Shown here one piece after another: positions 10,518 through 19,697 of a DNA stretch of 64,000 nt. Position 1 is the stretch's first letter. Each line of letters begins with the position of its first letter. A program made the translations under genes and the position numbers. Origin of the DNA: Variovorax paradoxus (GTDB taxonomy: Bacteria > Pseudomonadota > Gammaproteobacteria > Burkholderiales > Burkholderiaceae_C); contig NZ_JAUSXL010000002.1 in NCBI RefSeq assembly GCF_030815975.1, positions 2,778,501-2,842,500 of the forward strand. The letters are read 5' to 3'. A model generated the notes under the pieces. The model was not told where the DNA came from and ran no database searches. It saw nothing but the letters and a program-made list of their open reading frames with translations.

Positions 10518-10592
10518 TGGTGCCTTCGACAGGAATCGAACCTGTATCTGAGTCTTAGGAGGACCCCGTTCTATCCATTGAACTACGAAGAC
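10518..10592 (-). tRNA. tRNA-Arg (anticodon CCU)
   Basis: The minus strand folds as a full cloverleaf. The acceptor stem GTCTTCG/CGAAGGC has one G-U pair. The anticodon stem is GGGTC/GACTC with loop CTCCTAA, giving anticodon CCU. The T-arm CAGGT-TCGATTC-CTG pairs normally. A discriminator A and an encoded CCA end the gene at 10518. It reads AGG, a rare arginine codon here. The 3' end faces the integrase relic and is a classic attachment site for P4-type integrases. I found no second copy of the T-arm/acceptor sequence in the window that could be the opposite att site. Confidence 0.95.
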
Positions 10593-10653
10593 GGAGGGCG
10601 GCCCGGACTTTACCAGTTCGGAGTGCCGCCGCGCAGCCTGCTGTTGCTGCTGC

Positions 10654-10890
10654 TCAGCGCAGGCCGATGCGCGAGGCGTGCCAGCGCAGCACGTCGGCGC
10701 GCAGCGGGTCGGAGGCCTCGATGCGGTTGGCGCGCAGCTGCAGCGCGCGCATCTGTTCGACTTCGTCGATCACCTTGCCCGGACGCAGCAGGGCCTGAAC
10801 GAGCACGCTGGCCTCTTCGGCAAGCGCCTTGAGCGCGCCAGCCAAGCCACCGGATGCGCTCGTGCCGGACGATCGGTCAAGGGTAGACAT
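10654..10890 (-). CDS. Small conserved protein, 78 aa, paralogue of the gene at 30438
   Basis: I do not recognise a named family. The start has a strong ribosome-binding site (CCAGGAG, 7 bases upstream). The N-terminal third is Ser/Gly-rich and the rest is predicted helical and amphipathic, with no signal peptide or membrane segment. The second half (EVEQMRALQ, then ASRIGLR at the C-terminus) is shared almost unchanged with the 78-residue protein at 30438-30674, so both are real genes of one family. A TAGGGTTTACCC element lies about 45 bases upstream at 10936. The gene is divergent from tctC. Function unknown. Confidence 0.8.
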   Translation of the reverse strand: MSTLDRSSGTSASGGLAGALKALAEEASVLVQALLRPGKVIDEVEQMRALQLRANRIEASDPLRADVLRWHASRIGLR

Positions 10891-10935
10891 ACGGAAACTC
10901 CTGGGATGGGGTTGATCGGGAAATAACCGCCATTC

Positions 10936-10947
10936 TAGGGTTTACCC
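10936..10947. promoter_or_regulatory. GGGTTTACCC inverted repeat upstream of the 78-aa gene
   Basis: TAGGGTTTACCC is an imperfect palindrome about 45 bases upstream of the small gene starting at 10890. A fuller version, TAGGGTTTACCCTA, lies about 50 bases upstream of the small gene starting at 28576. Position and recurrence suggest an operator or promoter element; the binding protein is unknown. Confidence 0.45.
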
Positions 10948-11098
10948 GAATCCTCCCTGGATGCAAGGGAAAGGTGCACGCCATCGGTGCTGTTGCATGC
11001 GTTCGTTTGCGTGCCGTTCCCCTCGACGGTTCTCAGGGCAAAGCCTCGCTCGCCCGTCGCTCGGCGCGGGCTAACCCCAAGACAAAATCTTTGAAAAG

Positions 11099-11112
11099 TT
11101 GACCATGGTCAA
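11099..11112. promoter_or_regulatory. Crp/Fnr-type operator upstream of tctC
   Basis: TTGACCATGGTCAA is a perfect TTGACC-N2-GGTCAA palindrome, 94 bases before the tctC start. The same pattern occurs at 15975, 28672 and, with one mismatch, 28904. It resembles the TTGAT-N4-ATCAA class bound by Crp/Fnr proteins with an E-x-x-S-R recognition helix, as in the regulator at 15294. Binding is inferred. Confidence 0.7.
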
Positions 11113-11206
11113 GCAGGCTGAGTTCTTCCTGCGCGCACCATCGCCCCTGTTCGCATCTCGGCTCAGATCGATCAAAAAAAAGAGCGCACCTTACACAGGA
11201 GACAAC

Positions 11207-12232
11207 ATGATGAAGAACTTCTTTTCGCGCCCCCGCGCTTGTCGGGCCAAGGTCTTCACCGCGGCCATGTTGGCGCTCGCGGTTGCCACGCCGGCTTTCG
11301 CATGGGAACCCACCAAGCCGGTGGAGTTCGTGATTCCGGCGGGCACCGGCGGCGGCGCCGACCAGATGGGCCGGCTGCTGCAGGGCATCGTCATCAAGTA
11401 CAAGCTGATGAAGGAGCCGCTGATCGTCGTCAACAAGTCGGGCGGCGCGGGCGCCGAGGGCTTCCTTGCGGTGAAAGAAGCCAAGGGCGATCCGCACAAG
11501 ATCATCATCTCGCTGTCCAACCTGTTCACCACGCCCATGGCCACCGGCGTGCCCTTCAACTGGAAGGACATGACACCGGTCGCGATGATGGCGCTCGACC
11601 AGTTCGTGCTGTGGACCAACGCCGAGCAGCCGTACAAGAACGCCTCCGAGTTCATTGCGGCGGCCAAGGCGGCGGGCCCGAGCAAGTTCAAGATGGCCGG
11701 CACCGGCTCCAAGCAGGAAGACCAGATCATCACGGTGGCGCTCGAGAAGGCCACCGGCACCAAGTTCATCTACGTGCCGTTCAAGGGCGGCGGCGAGGTG
11801 GCGGTGCAGCTGGTGGGCGGCCATGTGCAATCGACGGTCAACAACCCGATCGAGGCGGTGGCCCAGTGGCGCGCGGGCAAGCTGCGCGCCCTGTGCGTGT
11901 TCGACGACCACCGCATGCCGTTCAAGGCCAAGGTGACCGAGACGCAGTCGTGGAACGATATCCCCACCTGCAAGGAAGCAGGCGTTCCCACCAAGTACAC
12001 CATGCTGCGCGGCATCTTCATGCCCGCCGGCGTGACGCCCGACCAGCTTGCGTTCTACGTGGACCTGCTGACCAAGATCGCCGCCACGCCGGACTGGAAG
12101 GAATACATGGAGAAGGGTGCTTTCAACCCGAGCTTCATGAGCGGCGACGCGTTCACCAAATGGCTCACGGAAGCGGAAGCCACGCACCGCACGCTGATGA
12201 CGGAAGCTGGCTTCCTGGCGAGCAACAAGTAG
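11207..12232 (+). CDS. tctC: Tripartite tricarboxylate transporter substrate-binding protein (TctC/Bug family)
   Basis: The open frame extends to TTG 11099, inside the operator. ATG 11207 is chosen because ACAGGAG lies just upstream and a signal peptide follows, ending at AFA-W near residue 27. The mature protein begins EPTKPVEFVIPAGTGGGAD, the typical Bug start, with the conserved FKGGGEVAVQLVGGHV segment near residue 195. It is a periplasmic binding protein of about 341 residues, the usual family length, and delivers a carboxylate to TctAB. The substrate cannot be read from sequence; oxalate or a related di/tricarboxylate is suggested by the oxc/frc genes and the shared operator. tctB follows after 118 bases, with a stem-loop between them. 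Confidence 0.92.
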   Translation: MMKNFFSRPRACRAKVFTAAMLALAVATPAFAWEPTKPVEFVIPAGTGGGADQMGRLLQGIVIKYKLMKEPLIVVNKSGGAGAEGFLAVKEAKGDPHKIIISLSNLFTTPMATGVPFNWKDMTPVAMMALDQFVLWTNAEQPYKNASEFIAAAKAAGPSKFKMAGTGSKQEDQIITVALEKATGTKFIYVPFKGGGEVAVQLVGGHVQSTVNNPIEAVAQWRAGKLRALCVFDDHRMPFKAKVTETQSWNDIPTCKEAGVPTKYTMLRGIFMPAGVTPDQLAFYVDLLTKIAATPDWKEYMEKGAFNPSFMSGDAFTKWLTEAEATHRTLMTEAGFLASNK

Positions 12233-12278
12233 CAATCATCGAGCGTCGCGCGGCGCTCCTTGCCTGAAGAGATGACGG

Positions 12279-12301
12279 CCGCCCGCAGGGGCGGCGGGCG
12301 G
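12279..12301 (+). other. Intercistronic stem-loop between tctC and tctB
   Basis: CCGCCCGC pairs perfectly with GCGGGCGG across a 7-base loop. No T-run follows directly, so a full terminator is unlikely. Such hairpins often protect the abundant binding-protein message relative to the membrane subunits; that role is inferred. Confidence 0.45.
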
Positions 12302-12350
12302 AGCGCTGCATTTTGGTTTTCACGGCATACACACGAACGATGGGGACTCC

Positions 12351-12875
12351 ATGGAGCACGACGAGAATTCAGCAGACGGTCCGGCACGCACGGGCGTAGC
12401 GACCCATGTGGTCGAGGCGGTGGTGGCACTGGTCCTGGTGGCAATAGGGCTGGTGGTGATCTACGAGAGCCAGAGGCTGGGCTCCGGCTGGACCAGCGAC
12501 GGTCCTGGCGCGGGGTACTTTCCCTTCTACATCGGCGTGATCATCACCATTTCCGGCGCCGGCATCCTGTACCAGGCATTGCTGGGCAAGAACAGGAAGA
12601 CCGAGGTCTTCGTCGACTCGGTGCAGCTCAAGCGCGTGCTGTCGGTGCTGGTGCCGGCCACGGTCTACGTGGGGGCGATTTCATTGCTCGGCCTCTATGT
12701 GGCATCGGCGATCTACATCGCACTGTTCATGGTGTTCCTGGGCAAGTACTCGTGGGTGAAGAGCGTCATTGCGGCGCTGGCGGTCAACACGGTGTTCTTC
12801 TGCATGTTCGAGGTGTGGTTCAAGGTGCCGCTGTTCAAGGGCGCACTCGATCCCCTCCGCTTTCTCGGCTACTGA
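12351..12875 (+). CDS. tctB: Tripartite tricarboxylate transporter small membrane subunit (TctB)
   Basis: The 174-residue protein has a short polar N-terminus, then four hydrophobic segments (about residues 20-42, 57-77, 95-135 as two, 140-160), the TctB topology. The motif GPGAGYFPF near residue 50 is characteristic of the family. It pairs with the 12-helix TctA encoded 21 bases downstream in the inner membrane and completes the binding-protein-dependent secondary transporter. Confidence 0.9.
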   Translation: MEHDENSADGPARTGVATHVVEAVVALVLVAIGLVVIYESQRLGSGWTSDGPGAGYFPFYIGVIITISGAGILYQALLGKNRKTEVFVDSVQLKRVLSVLVPATVYVGAISLLGLYVASAIYIALFMVFLGKYSWVKSVIAALAVNTVFFCMFEVWFKVPLFKGALDPLRFLGY

Positions 12876-12896
12876 ATCTCACGGAGCAAATGCGAA

Positions 12897-14426
12897 ATGG
12901 ATGAAATCAGTGCCCTGATGCAGGGCTTCTCGGTAATCCTCACGCCGATGAACATCGGCCTGATGTTCGTCGGCATCATCCTGGGGGTGCTGATCGGCGT
13001 GCTCCCCGGGTTGGGCGGCGCCAACGGGGTGGCGATCCTGCTGCCGCTCACGTTCACGATGTCGCCGACCTCGGCGATCATCATGCTGTCGTGCATCTAC
13101 TGGGGTGCGCTGTTCGGTGGAGCCATCACCTCCATCCTGTTCAACATCCCGGGCGAGCCGTGGTCGGTGGCCACCACCTTCGACGGCTATCCGATGGCGC
13201 AGCAGGGCAATGCGGGCGCCGCGCTGACCACGGCCTTCACCTCGTCGTTCGTCGGTGCGCTGCTGGCGGTGATCATGATCACCTTCCTGGCGCCGCTGGT
13301 GGCCAAGTTCGCGCTCAAGTTCGGGTCGCCCGAATTCTTTGCGGTGTATTTGCTGACCTTCTGCAGCTTCGTGGGCATGGGCAAGGGGTCGCCGTTCAAG
13401 ATACTGGCGTCGATGGCGCTCGGCTTCGCGCTGGCCAGCGTGGGCATGGACACGGTCACGGGCCAGCTGCGGCTCACCTTCGGCCAGTCGGAGCTGATGC
13501 GCGGGTTCGACTTCCTGATTGCGGTGATCGGCCTGTTCGGCATCGGCGAAATCCTGCTGTCGATGGAAGAGGGCCTGAAGTTCTCGGGCAAGAGCGCGAA
13601 GATCGATCCCAAGGTGGTGCTGCAGACCTGGAAGCAGCTGCCGCAGTACTGGGTGACCTCGCTGCGCAGCTCGCTGATCGGCATCTGGATGGGCATCACG
13701 CCCGGCGGCGCCACGCCGGCCTCGTTCATGGCCTACGGCCTGGCCAAGAAGATGTCCAAGCGCGGTTCCAAGTTCGGCACCGGCCAGATGGAAGGCGTGG
13801 TAGCGCCCGAAACGGCGGCGCATGCGGCCGGCACCAGCGCGCTGCTGCCCATGCTGGCACTCGGCATCCCGGGTTCGCCCACCGCCGCGGTGCTGCTGGG
13901 CGGCCTCTTGATCTGGGGCCTGCAGCCCGGCCCGCTGCTGTTCGTCGAGCAGAAGGACTTCGTCTGGGGGCTGATCGCCAGCATGTACCTGGGCAACATC
14001 GTGGGCCTGATCGTGGTGCTGAGCACGGTGCCGCTGTTCGCCTCGATCCTGCGCATTCCGTTCTCGATCATTGCGCCGGTGATCATCGTGATCTGCGCCA
14101 TTGGCGCCTACACGGTGCACAACGCGATGCTCGACATCTGGTTCATGCTCGGCTTCGGCGTGGTGGGCTACCTGTTCAAGAAGCTCGACTTCCCGCTGGC
14201 GCCGCTGGTGCTGGCGCTGGTGCTCGGCGACAAGGCGGAAGACTCGTTCCGCCAGGCCATGCTGGTTTCGCAGGGCGACGTGATGATCATGTTCTCGAAC
14301 CCGCTGGTCGGCGGCATCACCACCCTCGCACTCTTGCTGCTGTTCTGGCCGCTGATCGCCAAGGCGGTGGCGCTCGTCAAGCCCAAGAAGCACGACGAGT
14401 TCGCTGTCGAGCGGCCGGTCGACTGA
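12897..14426 (+). CDS. tctA: Tripartite tricarboxylate transporter large permease (TctA)
   Basis: The 509-residue, highly hydrophobic protein has about 12 membrane segments. It carries the TctA signatures GVLPGLGGANGVAILLPLTF near residue 38 and the internal-repeat counterpart near residue 310 (LALGIPGSPTAAVLLGGLLIWGLQPGP). Family length is about 500, so it is complete. It should catalyse cation-coupled uptake of a carboxylate delivered by TctC. The next gene starts 15 bases later, suggesting one operon. Confidence 0.95.
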   Translation: MDEISALMQGFSVILTPMNIGLMFVGIILGVLIGVLPGLGGANGVAILLPLTFTMSPTSAIIMLSCIYWGALFGGAITSILFNIPGEPWSVATTFDGYPMAQQGNAGAALTTAFTSSFVGALLAVIMITFLAPLVAKFALKFGSPEFFAVYLLTFCSFVGMGKGSPFKILASMALGFALASVGMDTVTGQLRLTFGQSELMRGFDFLIAVIGLFGIGEILLSMEEGLKFSGKSAKIDPKVVLQTWKQLPQYWVTSLRSSLIGIWMGITPGGATPASFMAYGLAKKMSKRGSKFGTGQMEGVVAPETAAHAAGTSALLPMLALGIPGSPTAAVLLGGLLIWGLQPGPLLFVEQKDFVWGLIASMYLGNIVGLIVVLSTVPLFASILRIPFSIIAPVIIVICAIGAYTVHNAMLDIWFMLGFGVVGYLFKKLDFPLAPLVLALVLGDKAEDSFRQAMLVSQGDVMIMFSNPLVGGITTLALLLLFWPLIAKAVALVKPKKHDEFAVERPVD

Positions 14427-14441
14427 ACGGAGAACAACACC

Positions 14442-15278
14442 ATGCCAGTGATTGCACTCACCCAGGAGATGGGTTCCCTTGCCAAGGATGTATCGCTTCG
14501 GCTTGCCGAAACGCTCGGCCTCGAGGTCATGCGCCACGAGACGATCGAGCGCGTGGCCGACCGCATGCAGGTGCCGACCAGCTTCATCGGCCGCCTGCGC
14601 GACGGCAAGGCCGGCTTCGTCGAACGGCTCACGGCCGACCGGCGCAGCCTCGCGCTCTACACGGCCGAGGAACTCTTCGCGCTGGCCGACCGCGGCAACG
14701 TGGTGCTGCGCGGCTGGGGCGCGACCTGCCTGCTGCGGCCGGTGCCGCACGTGGTGTGCGTGCGCATCACGCGCTCGATGAAGAAGCGGGTCGAATGGCT
14801 GATGGCGCACCTGGAAACCGACGATGCCGAGTTCGCCGAAGCCGAGATCCGGCGCAGCGACGATGCGCACGCGGCGCGCATGCATGCGCAGTTCGGTGTG
14901 ACATGGGGCGACCCGGTGCTCTACGACCTGGTGCTCAACACGGACCGCCTTTCGGTGAACAGCTGCGTGGCGCAGATCCGCGCGCTGGTGGAGCGCCCGG
15001 AGTTCGCCGAGACACCGGCCTCGCGCGCGCTCCTGGCCAACATGGCGCTCGCGGCGCGGGTGAAGTCGGCGCTCAAGGACGAGCATGCGACCGCCGACAT
15101 CCGCGTGACCGTCGAGGCCGACCAGGGCAGGGTCACGCTGCGCGGCATCGTGCTCGATGCCCAGGAGCGCCTGCTCACGGAGGATGTGGCGTCCAGGGTC
15201 GACGGCGTGAGCGGCATCGACAACGCGTTGCGCCTGATGACCGTTCCGCGCCGCTTCGCGTCGGCCAAGCAGACCTGA
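14442..15278 (+). CDS. Cytidylate-kinase-like protein with C-terminal BON domain
   Basis: Residues 1-185 resemble the cytidylate-kinase-2-like family: MPVIALTQEMGSLAKDVSLRLAETLG, then ALADRGNVVLRGWGATCLLRPVPHVVCVRI. The canonical GxxGxGK P-loop is replaced by QEMGSLAKD, as in other members of this family. Residues about 205-270 read as a BON domain (VKSALKDEHATADIRVTVEADQGRVTLRGIV). The fusion is unusual. The start has a GGAG site (ACGGAGAACAACACC). It is 15 bases after tctA and converges on the Crp/Fnr gene, so it is probably the last gene of the tct operon. A nucleotide or regulatory role for the carboxylate system is possible, but function is unknown. Confidence 0.75.
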   Translation: MPVIALTQEMGSLAKDVSLRLAETLGLEVMRHETIERVADRMQVPTSFIGRLRDGKAGFVERLTADRRSLALYTAEELFALADRGNVVLRGWGATCLLRPVPHVVCVRITRSMKKRVEWLMAHLETDDAEFAEAEIRRSDDAHAARMHAQFGVTWGDPVLYDLVLNTDRLSVNSCVAQIRALVERPEFAETPASRALLANMALAARVKSALKDEHATADIRVTVEADQGRVTLRGIVLDAQERLLTEDVASRVDGVSGIDNALRLMTVPRRFASAKQT

Positions 15279-15293
15279 AAAAGAGCAGGCGAG

Positions 15294-15902
15294 CTAAATC
15301 TTTCCGCGCTTGCGCAGGCGACTCAGGGTTTCTGCGGAGAGATTGAGATACGACGCCAGTTCCTTGCTGGGAATGCGGTCTTCCAGCTCGGGGTGCTTGC
15401 GCATGAAGCGGTGCACGCGGCCCGGCGCGTCGAGCAAGTGAAGCGTGATGGTGTGCGCCATGATCTCGCTCATGCCGCGCATCACGCAGTACTCGAACAG
15501 CTCCTTGGTCTCGGGGTGGCGGTTCAGGAACGCGATCCACTCCTTCAGCGGCAGGCTGGCCACGCGGGCCTTGGTGACGCACACGATGCCGTAAGGCGTG
15601 GGCGTGCCCAGGCGCAGCGCCGCATAGCTGGTTTCCATGTCGTGCGCATCGGCAAAGCGCAGGATCATTTCCTTGCCTTCCGGGTTGCTCACCACCCGCT
15701 TGAGGATGCCGTCGAGGATGAAGTACTGCTCCATCTCGCGCACGCCCTGGTGCAGCAGGAAGTCGCCCTTGTTGCCGTCCACGATGACGAGATGGGTTTC
15801 CAGTTCGGCGCGATCGCTCTCGCTCAGGTCCTTGAGAAGGATGTTCTGCCGGAGCTGCGCGCGAATGATGTTCTTCTCCGGGTGGTTTTCCAACAGCGTC
15901 AT
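15294..15902 (-). CDS. Crp/Fnr family transcriptional regulator
   Basis: The frame is open to 16001, but ATG 15902 gives a normal N-terminus (MTLLENHPEKN) and leaves the divergent promoter intact; the ribosome site is weak. The product is 202 residues. Residues about 15-125 form the cyclic-nucleotide-type beta-roll (GDFLLHQGVREMEQYFILDG). Residues 150-202 are the winged HTH with recognition helix SAETLSRLRKR, the E-x-x-S-R pattern that reads TGA half-sites. Only two cysteines are present, neither in an N-terminal cluster, so an oxygen-sensing Fe-S Fnr is unlikely; the effector is unknown. It is divergent from oxc with a TTGACC-N2-GGTCAA palindrome midway between the starts. I infer it controls itself, oxc-frc, tctCBA and the antiporter. 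Confidence 0.88.
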   Translation of the reverse strand: MTLLENHPEKNIIRAQLRQNILLKDLSESDRAELETHLVIVDGNKGDFLLHQGVREMEQYFILDGILKRVVSNPEGKEMILRFADAHDMETSYAALRLGTPTPYGIVCVTKARVASLPLKEWIAFLNRHPETKELFEYCVMRGMSEIMAHTITLHLLDAPGRVHRFMRKHPELEDRIPSKELASYLNLSAETLSRLRKRGKI

Positions 15903-15974
15903 GGGTCCCGTCTTGCTCGAATGCGCAACTACAACAACTTCAGGTTCATCTGGCCGGTGCCGTTTTCCGGAAAG

Positions 15975-15988
15975 TTGACCGAGGTCAA
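15975..15988. promoter_or_regulatory. Crp/Fnr-type operator in the crp-oxc divergent promoter
   Basis: TTGACCGAGGTCAA is a perfect TTGACC-N2-GGTCAA palindrome, 72 bases from the regulator start and 73 bases from the oxc start. Its central position suits control of both directions. See the matching sites at 11099, 28672 and 28904. Confidence 0.75.
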
Positions 15989-16061
15989 CGCCTGAAAGCA
16001 TGCCCCCGAATCATAGTCCCGGCTCGGGCCTCGGCCATTCACCCAAGCAAGAAGGAGAGAC

Positions 16062-17891
16062 ATGTCTTCAGTAAGAACGGACAAAGAGGCATCCACCACC
16101 CTGGACGACGCCCTCAAGCCCAAGAATCGGGCCAACGACGGCGATGCGGTCGTGCTCGCGCTCAAGCAGACCACGGAGGAAGCAGCACCGGCGCACGAAA
16201 CGACGATCGACGGCTTCCACCTGGTCATCGATGCGCTGAAGCTGAACGACATCGACACCATCTTCGGCCTGCCGGGCATTCCCATCACCGACCTCACGCG
16301 CATGGCGCAGGCAGAGGGCCTGCGGGTCATCTCGTTCCGCCATGAGCAGCATGCGGGCAACGCCGCTGCTGCGGCCGGCTTTCTCACGCAGAAGCCCGGC
16401 ATCTGCCTGACGGTGTCGGCTCCCGGCTTCCTGAACGGCCTCACGGCGCTGGCCAATGCCACCACCAACTGCTTCCCGATGATTCTCATCAGCGGCTCGA
16501 GCGAGCGCGAGATCGTCGACCTGCAGCAGGGCGACTACGAAGAGATGGACCAGCTCGCGATCGCCAAGCCACTGTGCAAGGCGGCGTTTCGCGTGCTGCG
16601 TGCCGAGGACATCGGCGTGGGCATCGCCCGTGCGATCCGCTCGGCGCTGTCGGGCCGCCCGGGCGGCGTGTACCTCGACCTGCCGGCCAAGCTGTTCGCG
16701 CAGACCATGAATGCGGAGGCCGGCCGCCGGTCGCTGATCAAGGTGGTCGATCCGGCGCCGCGCCAGATTCCGGCGCCCGACGCGGTGAAGCGCGCGCTCG
16801 ACCTGCTCAAGGGCGCCAAGAAGCCGCTCATCCTGCTGGGCAAGGGTGCGGCCTACGCGCAGGCCGATGCCGACATCCGCGCGCTGGTCGAGAAGACCGG
16901 CATTCCCTACCTGCCGATGTCGATGGCCAAGGGCCTCCTGCCCGACACGCACGTGCAGTCGGCCGCCGCCGCCCGCTCCTACGTGCTGCAGGAAGCCGAC
17001 GTCGTGATGCTGATCGGCGCGCGCCTGAACTGGCTGCTCTCGCACGGCAAGGGCAAGACCTGGGCAGAGGACAAGGGCGCCAAGCAGTTCATCCAGATCG
17101 ACATCGCGCCGACCGAGATCGACAGCAACGTGGCCATTGCCGCGCCGGTGATCGGCGACATCGGCTCATGCGTGGCGGCGCTGCTGGGCGGCATCGACGG
17201 CAAGTGGGCCAAGCCGCCGGCCGAATGGACCGGCGCCATCGCCGAGCGCAAGGACAAGAACCTCTCGAAGATGGCCGCGACGCTGGCCGCGCGGCCTTCG
17301 CCGATGAACTTCCACAGCGCGCTCAGCGTGATCCGCGACCAGGTGAAGGCGCGGCCCGATGCCATCGTGGTGAACGAGGGCGCCAACACGCTCGACTTCG
17401 CGCGCAGCATCGTCGACATGTACGAGCCGCGCAAGCGCCTGGACGTGGGCACCTGGGGAATCATGGGCATCGGCATGGGCTTTGCCGTGGCGGCCGCGGT
17501 GGTTACCGACAAGCCGGTGATCGCCATCGAAGGCGACAGCGCCTTCGGCTTCAGCGGCATGGAGGTGGAAACCATCTGCCGCTACAACCTGCCCATTTGC
17601 ATCGTCGTGTTCAACAACAACGGCGTCTACCGCGGCACCGACGTGAACGCGAGCGGCACGCCCGACGTGGCGCCCACCGTGTTCGTGAAGAACGCGCGCT
17701 ACGACAAGCTGATGGAAGCCTTCGGCGGCGTGGGCGTCAACGCCACCACCGCGGATGAATTGCAGAAGGCGCTGGCCGAAGCCGTCGCCTCGCGCCGTCC
17801 CACGCTGATCAACGCCGTCATCGACGAGACCGCCGGCACCGAGAGCGGGCGCATCACCAGTCTGAACCCCAGCACGGCGAAGAAAAAGTAA
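16062..17891 (+). CDS. oxc: Oxalyl-CoA decarboxylase
   Basis: This thiamine-diphosphate enzyme converts oxalyl-CoA to formyl-CoA and CO2. The N-terminal pyrimidine-binding domain has [17 protein letters not shown] and the catalytic Glu in [15 protein letters not shown] near residue 95. The C-terminal ThDP motif runs from [13 protein letters not shown] (about residue 491) to [10 protein letters not shown]. At 609 residues it is about 45 longer than usual (about 565); the extra residues are a polar, charged N-terminal tail before [16 protein letters not shown] 16062 has a strong GAAGGAG site. frc follows after 26 bases and is probably co-transcribed. Confidence 0.96.
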   Translation: MSSVRTDKEASTTLDDALKPKNRANDGDAVVLALKQTTEEAAPAHETTIDGFHLVIDALKLNDIDTIFGLPGIPITDLTRMAQAEGLRVISFRHEQHAGNAAAAAGFLTQKPGICLTVSAPGFLNGLTALANATTNCFPMILISGSSEREIVDLQQGDYEEMDQLAIAKPLCKAAFRVLRAEDIGVGIARAIRSALSGRPGGVYLDLPAKLFAQTMNAEAGRRSLIKVVDPAPRQIPAPDAVKRALDLLKGAKKPLILLGKGAAYAQADADIRALVEKTGIPYLPMSMAKGLLPDTHVQSAAAARSYVLQEADVVMLIGARLNWLLSHGKGKTWAEDKGAKQFIQIDIAPTEIDSNVAIAAPVIGDIGSCVAALLGGIDGKWAKPPAEWTGAIAERKDKNLSKMAATLAARPSPMNFHSALSVIRDQVKARPDAIVVNEGANTLDFARSIVDMYEPRKRLDVGTWGIMGIGMGFAVAAAVVTDKPVIAIEGDSAFGFSGMEVETICRYNLPICIVVFNNNGVYRGTDVNASGTPDVAPTVFVKNARYDKLMEAFGGVGVNATTADELQKALAEAVASRRPTLINAVIDETAGTESGRITSLNPSTAKKK

Positions 17892-17917
17892 CCCAGCATC
17901 ATCAAGGAGAACCTCAT

Positions 17918-19189
17918 ATGAGCAACAAACCCCTCAACGGCATCAAGATCATCGACTTCACGCACGTGCAAGCCGGTCCGGCCTGCACCCAGATGCTGGC
18001 CTGGTTCGGCGCCGACGTGATCAAGGTCGAGCGCCCCGGCGCCGGCGACGTCACCCGCAGCCAGCTGCGCGACATTCCGAACGTCGACGCGCTGTACTTC
18101 ACCATGCTCAACAGCAACAAGCGCTCGATCACGCTGGACACGAAGAAGCCCGAAGGCAAGGCCGTGCTCGAAAAGATGATCCGCGAATCCGACGTGCTGG
18201 TCGAGAACTTCGGCCCCGGCGCACTGGACCGCATGGGCTTCACCTGGGCGCGCATCCAGGAACTGAACCCCAAGATGATCGTCGCCTCGGTCAAGGGCTT
18301 CAGCGACGGCCACCACTACGAGGACCTGAAGGTCTACGAGAACGTGGCGCAGTGCGCCGGCGGCGCCGCCTCCACCACCGGCTGGTGGAAGGGCGAGAAC
18401 TCCGCCCCGACGATCTCGGCGGCCGCGCTGGGCGACTCCAACACCGGCATGCACCTGGCCATCGGCATCCTGACGGCCATCATCGGCCGCCAGCAGACCG
18501 GCAAGGGCCAGAGGGTGGCCTGCTCGATGCAGGACGCCGTGCTCAACCTGTGCCGCGTGAAGATGCGTGACCAGCAGCGCCTGGACAGCGTGGGCTACCT
18601 GGAGGAATACCCCCAGTACCCGCACGAAATGGAGGCCTTCAAGGACAAGGTGGTGCCGCGCGGCGGCAATGCGGGCGGTGGTGGCCAGCCGGGCTGGATC
18701 CTGAAGTGCAAGGGTTGGCAGACCGACCCCAATGCCTACATCTACTTCACGGTGCAGGGCCATGCCTGGGACCCGATCTGCGACGCGCTCGGCAAGCCCG
18801 AGTGGAAGACCGATCCGGACTACATGACCCCCAAGGCGCGCCAGCCGCACATCGACCAGATCTTCGCCACCATCGAGGACTTCATCAAGGACAAGACCAA
18901 GTTCGAAGCGGTGGACATCTTCCGCAAGCACGACATTCCCTGTGCCCCGGTGCTGTCGATGAAGGAACTGCTGCACGACGAGTCGCTGCGCAAGAGCGGC
19001 TCCATCGTCGAAGTGCCGCACAAGGAGCGCGGCAGCTACTGGACCATCGGCAGCCCGATCAAGTTCTCGGACCTCAAGCCGGAGGTCACCGCCTCGCCGC
19101 TGCTGGGCGAGCACACCGACGAGGTGCTGGCGGAACTGGGCTATACCAAGCAACAGATCGACAACCTGAAAGAAGCAAAAGCCGTGTAG
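17918..19189 (+). CDS. frc: Formyl-CoA:oxalate CoA-transferase
   Basis: A class III CoA-transferase that moves CoA from formyl-CoA to oxalate, giving oxalyl-CoA for Oxc and free formate. The catalytic Asp is D173 in [10 protein letters not shown], equivalent to Asp169 of the Oxalobacter enzyme. Q18, the substrate loop NAGGGGQPG and the [17 protein letters not shown] segment are present. The residue matching the Oxalobacter Trp48 is Gln, as I recall for the E. coli YfdW type. Its 423 residues are close to the usual 416-428. It sits 26 bases after oxc with an AAGGAG site; a close paralogue lies at 19697. Confidence 0.95.
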   Translation: MSNKPLNGIKIIDFTHVQAGPACTQMLAWFGADVIKVERPGAGDVTRSQLRDIPNVDALYFTMLNSNKRSITLDTKKPEGKAVLEKMIRESDVLVENFGPGALDRMGFTWARIQELNPKMIVASVKGFSDGHHYEDLKVYENVAQCAGGAASTTGWWKGENSAPTISAAALGDSNTGMHLAIGILTAIIGRQQTGKGQRVACSMQDAVLNLCRVKMRDQQRLDSVGYLEEYPQYPHEMEAFKDKVVPRGGNAGGGGQPGWILKCKGWQTDPNAYIYFTVQGHAWDPICDALGKPEWKTDPDYMTPKARQPHIDQIFATIEDFIKDKTKFEAVDIFRKHDIPCAPVLSMKELLHDESLRKSGSIVEVPHKERGSYWTIGSPIKFSDLKPEVTASPLLGEHTDEVLAELGYTKQQIDNLKEAKAV

Positions 19190-19259
19190 CGGCTCCCCGG
19201 CGTCGCCCGTTCGAAGGCGGGCGATGCCGGGAAATCGACATGAAGCGCCAGAGGTAAAC

Positions 19260-19697
19260 ATGCAAGCGAACGTTGATTTCAAGCAGCTCGTCGAAGGCGC
19301 CGGCGACGCGATCATGGTGTGCGATGCGCAAGGGGCGATCACGCTCTGGAACCGCGCGGCCGAGCGCATCTTCGGCTTCACCGAAGCCGAGGCGCTGGGC
19401 CAGTCGCTCGACATGATCATTCCCCAGCGGCAGCGCCAGCGGCACTGGGACGGTTATCAGAAGACCATGGAAACCGGCATCACCAAGTACGGTGCCGACC
19501 TGCTGCGCGTGCCGGCGCTGCACAAGGACGGGCACACGCTGTCGATCGCCTTCACGGTGTCGATGCTGTTCTCGCAGAGTCGTGAAGTCACGGGCATCGT
19601 CGCCATCGTGCGCGACGAAACCGTCCGTTTCGCCGAAGAGCGTAAATTGCGCGCTCGTCTGCAAGAAGCAGAGGCCACGATCAAAGGAGACAGCTGA
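19260..19697 (+). CDS. Single PAS-domain protein between the two frc paralogues
   Basis: ATG 19260, with AGAGGT upstream, is preferred over the in-frame ATG 19224. The 145 residues are essentially one PAS domain ([33 protein letters not shown] ... IVRDET) plus a short C-terminal helix ([16 protein letters not shown]) that could dimerise. There is no kinase, cyclase or HTH output domain. Its stop overlaps the next frc-like start by one base (TGATG), so translation of the two is probably coupled. It may sense a small ligand and act on a partner protein, but this is inference. Confidence 0.85.
   Translation: MQANVDFKQLVEGAGDAIMVCDAQGAITLWNRAAERIFGFTEAEALGQSLDMIIPQRQRQRHWDGYQKTMETGITKYGADLLRVPALHKDGHTLSIAFTVSMLFSQSREVTGIVAIVRDETVRFAEERKLRARLQEAEATIKGDS

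Noticed and set aside
15294..15902. Oxygen-sensing Fnr
   Set aside because: There is no N-terminal cysteine cluster for a 4Fe-4S centre; the protein is a Crp/Fnr-family member with an unknown signal.
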